Origin: Melanopsichium pennsylvanicum
Taxonomy: Eukaryota > Basidiomycota > Ustilaginomycetes > Ustilaginales
Direction: 5' to 3'
Length of the DNA stretch: 64,000 nucleotides
Assembly: GCA_900208305.1 (NCBI GenBank)
Contig: OAPG01000004.1
Coordinates: 1,151,178-1,215,177, forward strand
Shown: positions 62,529 through 64,000 of the stretch, in pieces
How the letters are laid out: the number at the start of each line of letters is the position of its first letter
Position numbering within the stretch: position 1 is the first letter of the stretch
Program-made: the position numbers and the translations under genes
Notes under the pieces: model-generated
Database searches by the model: none
What the model saw: only the letters and a program-made list of their open reading frames with translations
What the model was told of the DNA's origin: nothing

Positions 62529-63475
62529 GTTGAATCGGCTGAGATCCGGTGGGAGAGCATGTCTCGACGGATCTCAGGGAGATCTGGTGGATATTGGTGG
62601 GCTCATGGGATTTAAGGTTAGCGCAGGACCGAGAAGTTGAATTGGACGAAATCCGGTGAGAGAGCAGGTCTCAACGGATCTCACGGAAATTCGGCGAGTG
62701 GCAGTGACTCGCCGGATATCGAAGGTATCGATGGCAAGGGGAGCATCTGCGATGGCGGCGACCCACGCCACGCCGGAACGACACGTGGGCCGATCGACGC
62801 CCAGGGGGCAACGGAGAGGGAGCACGCGGGCGTGCTCGGAAGCACCCTGCCGAAGGACTAGGGGCAGTCTTATCGTGCGGGGGTCCAAGCTCGACGCACG
62901 CAGGTCGTACAGTACCGATGGACCTTGCACACAATACATATATATAAATACTCTGTTCCCCGCTATCGGATGAGCGGAAGCTCATCCACTCTATCTTATA
63001 TCTCAGTCACACATAGCTATCAGTACGTCGTACTTCCATACTCTTCACACGTCACACATCGCAATACCATTTATTGCGATCCATATAGTCTGTGTCCCCG
63101 TCGGTGAACGGAGAACAACGTATAGACGTCGTCGACACCTCAATTGACGCTGTAGCACCTCAACTACAGGCGGAACCTCAACCGCGGGCCTGGCACCACA
63201 ACCAGTCCCTCATATCTCCACCGGCAACGACGGCTGAGGTCTAACCCAGCCATCAGCAGTATCCCGTCAACGTCGTGACACTCGCGTCGACCGAGTACCC
63301 CGTCCGAGCTTGCCGCGTTACCTCTGTACGGAGTGTCACCAGCGGTCAGCCGATATCCGTCGAGAGATCGCCACTCGCGGGATTCTCTTCGATATCCGTT
63401 GAGGCCAAGCTTAACCGCCGGAACTCACTGAAATCCGGCGAGTCGCGCTTTCTCACGGGAATTCGGATCTCTGGC
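62529..63475. repeat. Diverged subtelomeric repeats around an LTR-like stretch
   Basis: A unit containing GAATCGG..GATCCGGTG and CTCGACGGATCTCAGGGAGA at 62529-62597 recurs, diverged, at 62636-62703 and again at about 63428-63470. Between the copies lie a TATATATAAATA box (62939-62950), a perfect 8-bp hairpin (62968-62987) and CA/CT-rich sequence. This resembles the promoter and leader part of a fungal LTR retrotransposon. No gag or pol and no clear TG...CA ends are seen, so a solo LTR is only a guess. Confidence 0.4.
62939..62950 (+). promoter_or_regulatory. TATA-box-like site in the LTR-like stretch
   Basis: TATATATAAATA stands out in GC-rich surroundings. It precedes the hairpin by 18 bp and a CA-rich leader-like stretch. 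Confidence 0.4.
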
Positions 63476-63500
63476 ACGCAACCGCTGACACGCCATAGAT

Positions 63501-63849
63501 AAAAAACATGTACTACCAAGGGTCTTGGTATGGTATGCTAGGCCCTAGCTGGTATAGAAGGCCTAGCCCTAGGCCATGGTTTGGTACTGGGTTAGGGTTG
63601 GGGTTAGAGTCATCTCATTAATAAAAGGTGCAATACTAAATGCTGTATAATAAATGCTGTAATATAATCTAGATTACCAAAAATAAAGAAGAAGGCAAAG
63701 AATCCAATTGATAGGAACATATCTCCTACACGGTGTCAGGGGCCAATGTGCCTAACTTGGGGTTCTGTTAAATATCTGATGAAAGCTGGGGTTTTATTGT
63801 TAGGGTTAGCGTTACTGATGTGCCTAATGTGGGGTTCCATTTAATATGG
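63501..63849. repeat. Telomere-adjacent sequence with degenerate telomere repeats
   Basis: This AT-rich DNA is nearly free of CpG. It holds telomere-like fragments (GGGTTAGGGTTGGGGTTAGAG at 63590-63610, GTTAGGGTTAGCGTTA at 63800-63815). It also has a direct repeat of GTGCCTAA..TGGGGTTC (63749-63770 and 63820-63838) that abuts the telomere. Confidence 0.6.
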
Positions 63850-63858
63850 GGGTTAGGG

Positions 63859-63899
<41 letters not shown>

Positions 63900-64000
63900 G
63901 GTTAGGGTTAGGGTTAGGGTTAGGGTTAGGGTTAGGGTTAGGGTTAGGGTTAGGGTTAGGGTTAGGGTTAGGGTTAGGGTTAGGGTTAGGGTTAGGGTTA
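63850..64000 (+). repeat. Telomere, (TTAGGG)n
   Basis: About 25 TTAGGG units run to the end of the window, with one TTTAGGG variant near 63877-63883. G-rich strand 5' to 3' towards the end shows this is the right chromosome terminus. Confidence 0.99.

Noticed and set aside
62968..62987. Hammerhead ribozyme at the 8-bp hairpin
   Set aside because: The CUGANGA and GAAA core is not present around the stem.

Overview
The window is nuclear DNA from a basidiomycete fungus, most likely a smut (Ustilaginales). Coding sequences are long and mostly intronless, with C- or G-rich third codon positions. Several proteins are fungus-specific (Zn2Cys6 factor, Mss51, Sec66, a TEA factor, a basidiomycete-type SAP-kinase). 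The right end is a (TTAGGG)n telomere, so this is the right end of a chromosome. The species cannot be fixed from the sequence. A CpG-stripped island at 39.1-40.7 kb argues for a smut with CpG-directed mutation of repeats.

Layout. 1-5 kb: a gene cut by the left edge, a metallo-beta-lactamase-fold protein, the Arp2/3 subunit ARPC2 and an acidic coiled-coil protein. 4.9-11.7 kb: a 6.8-kb gene desert, with a strong hairpin and clustered short motifs, leading into a TEA/ATTS-domain transcription factor (11.7-16.1 kb) whose TEA domain is split by a 649-bp intron. 17.9-38.9 kb: a SAP-motif protein kinase with a displaced ATP-site lysine, SEC66, a Cdc25-type RasGEF, a Sae2/CtIP/Ctp1 homologue, the ESCRT-I subunit VPS23, the mitochondrial COX1 activator MSS51 and UDP-glucuronate decarboxylase UXS1. 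38.9-41 kb: an intergenic gap holding the CpG-depleted island. 41-62 kb: a NAPE-PLD-like phospholipase, a Zn2Cys6 factor, a large tail-anchored protein with a perfect dynein CC1-box motif, a CHORD-CS co-chaperone, the alternative clamp-loader subunit CTF18, a possible small two-exon gene, and 3-methylcrotonyl-CoA carboxylase beta. 62.1-64 kb: a subtelomere with diverged repeats, an LTR-like promoter stretch, degenerate telomere-like blocks and about 25 telomere repeats.

The genes form no operon or single pathway; this is ordinary eukaryotic housekeeping content. Themes are signalling (RasGEF, SAP-kinase, TEA and Zn2Cys6 factors), membrane traffic and cytoskeleton (VPS23, SEC66, ARPC2, putative dynein adaptor), genome maintenance (Sae2/CtIP, CTF18) and mitochondrial function (MSS51, MCC beta). 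Convergent pairs end 100-730 bp apart. Divergent pairs share 0.6-2.9 kb of non-coding DNA that repeatedly carries a TACTGTA/TACAGTA motif.

The observations most worth following are the WNK-like lysine relocation in the SAP-kinase, the CC1-box tail-anchored protein, the divergent Sae2/CtIP homologue, the CpG-depleted island, the 12-bp perfect hairpin in the gene desert, and the possible small gene between CTF18 and MCC beta.
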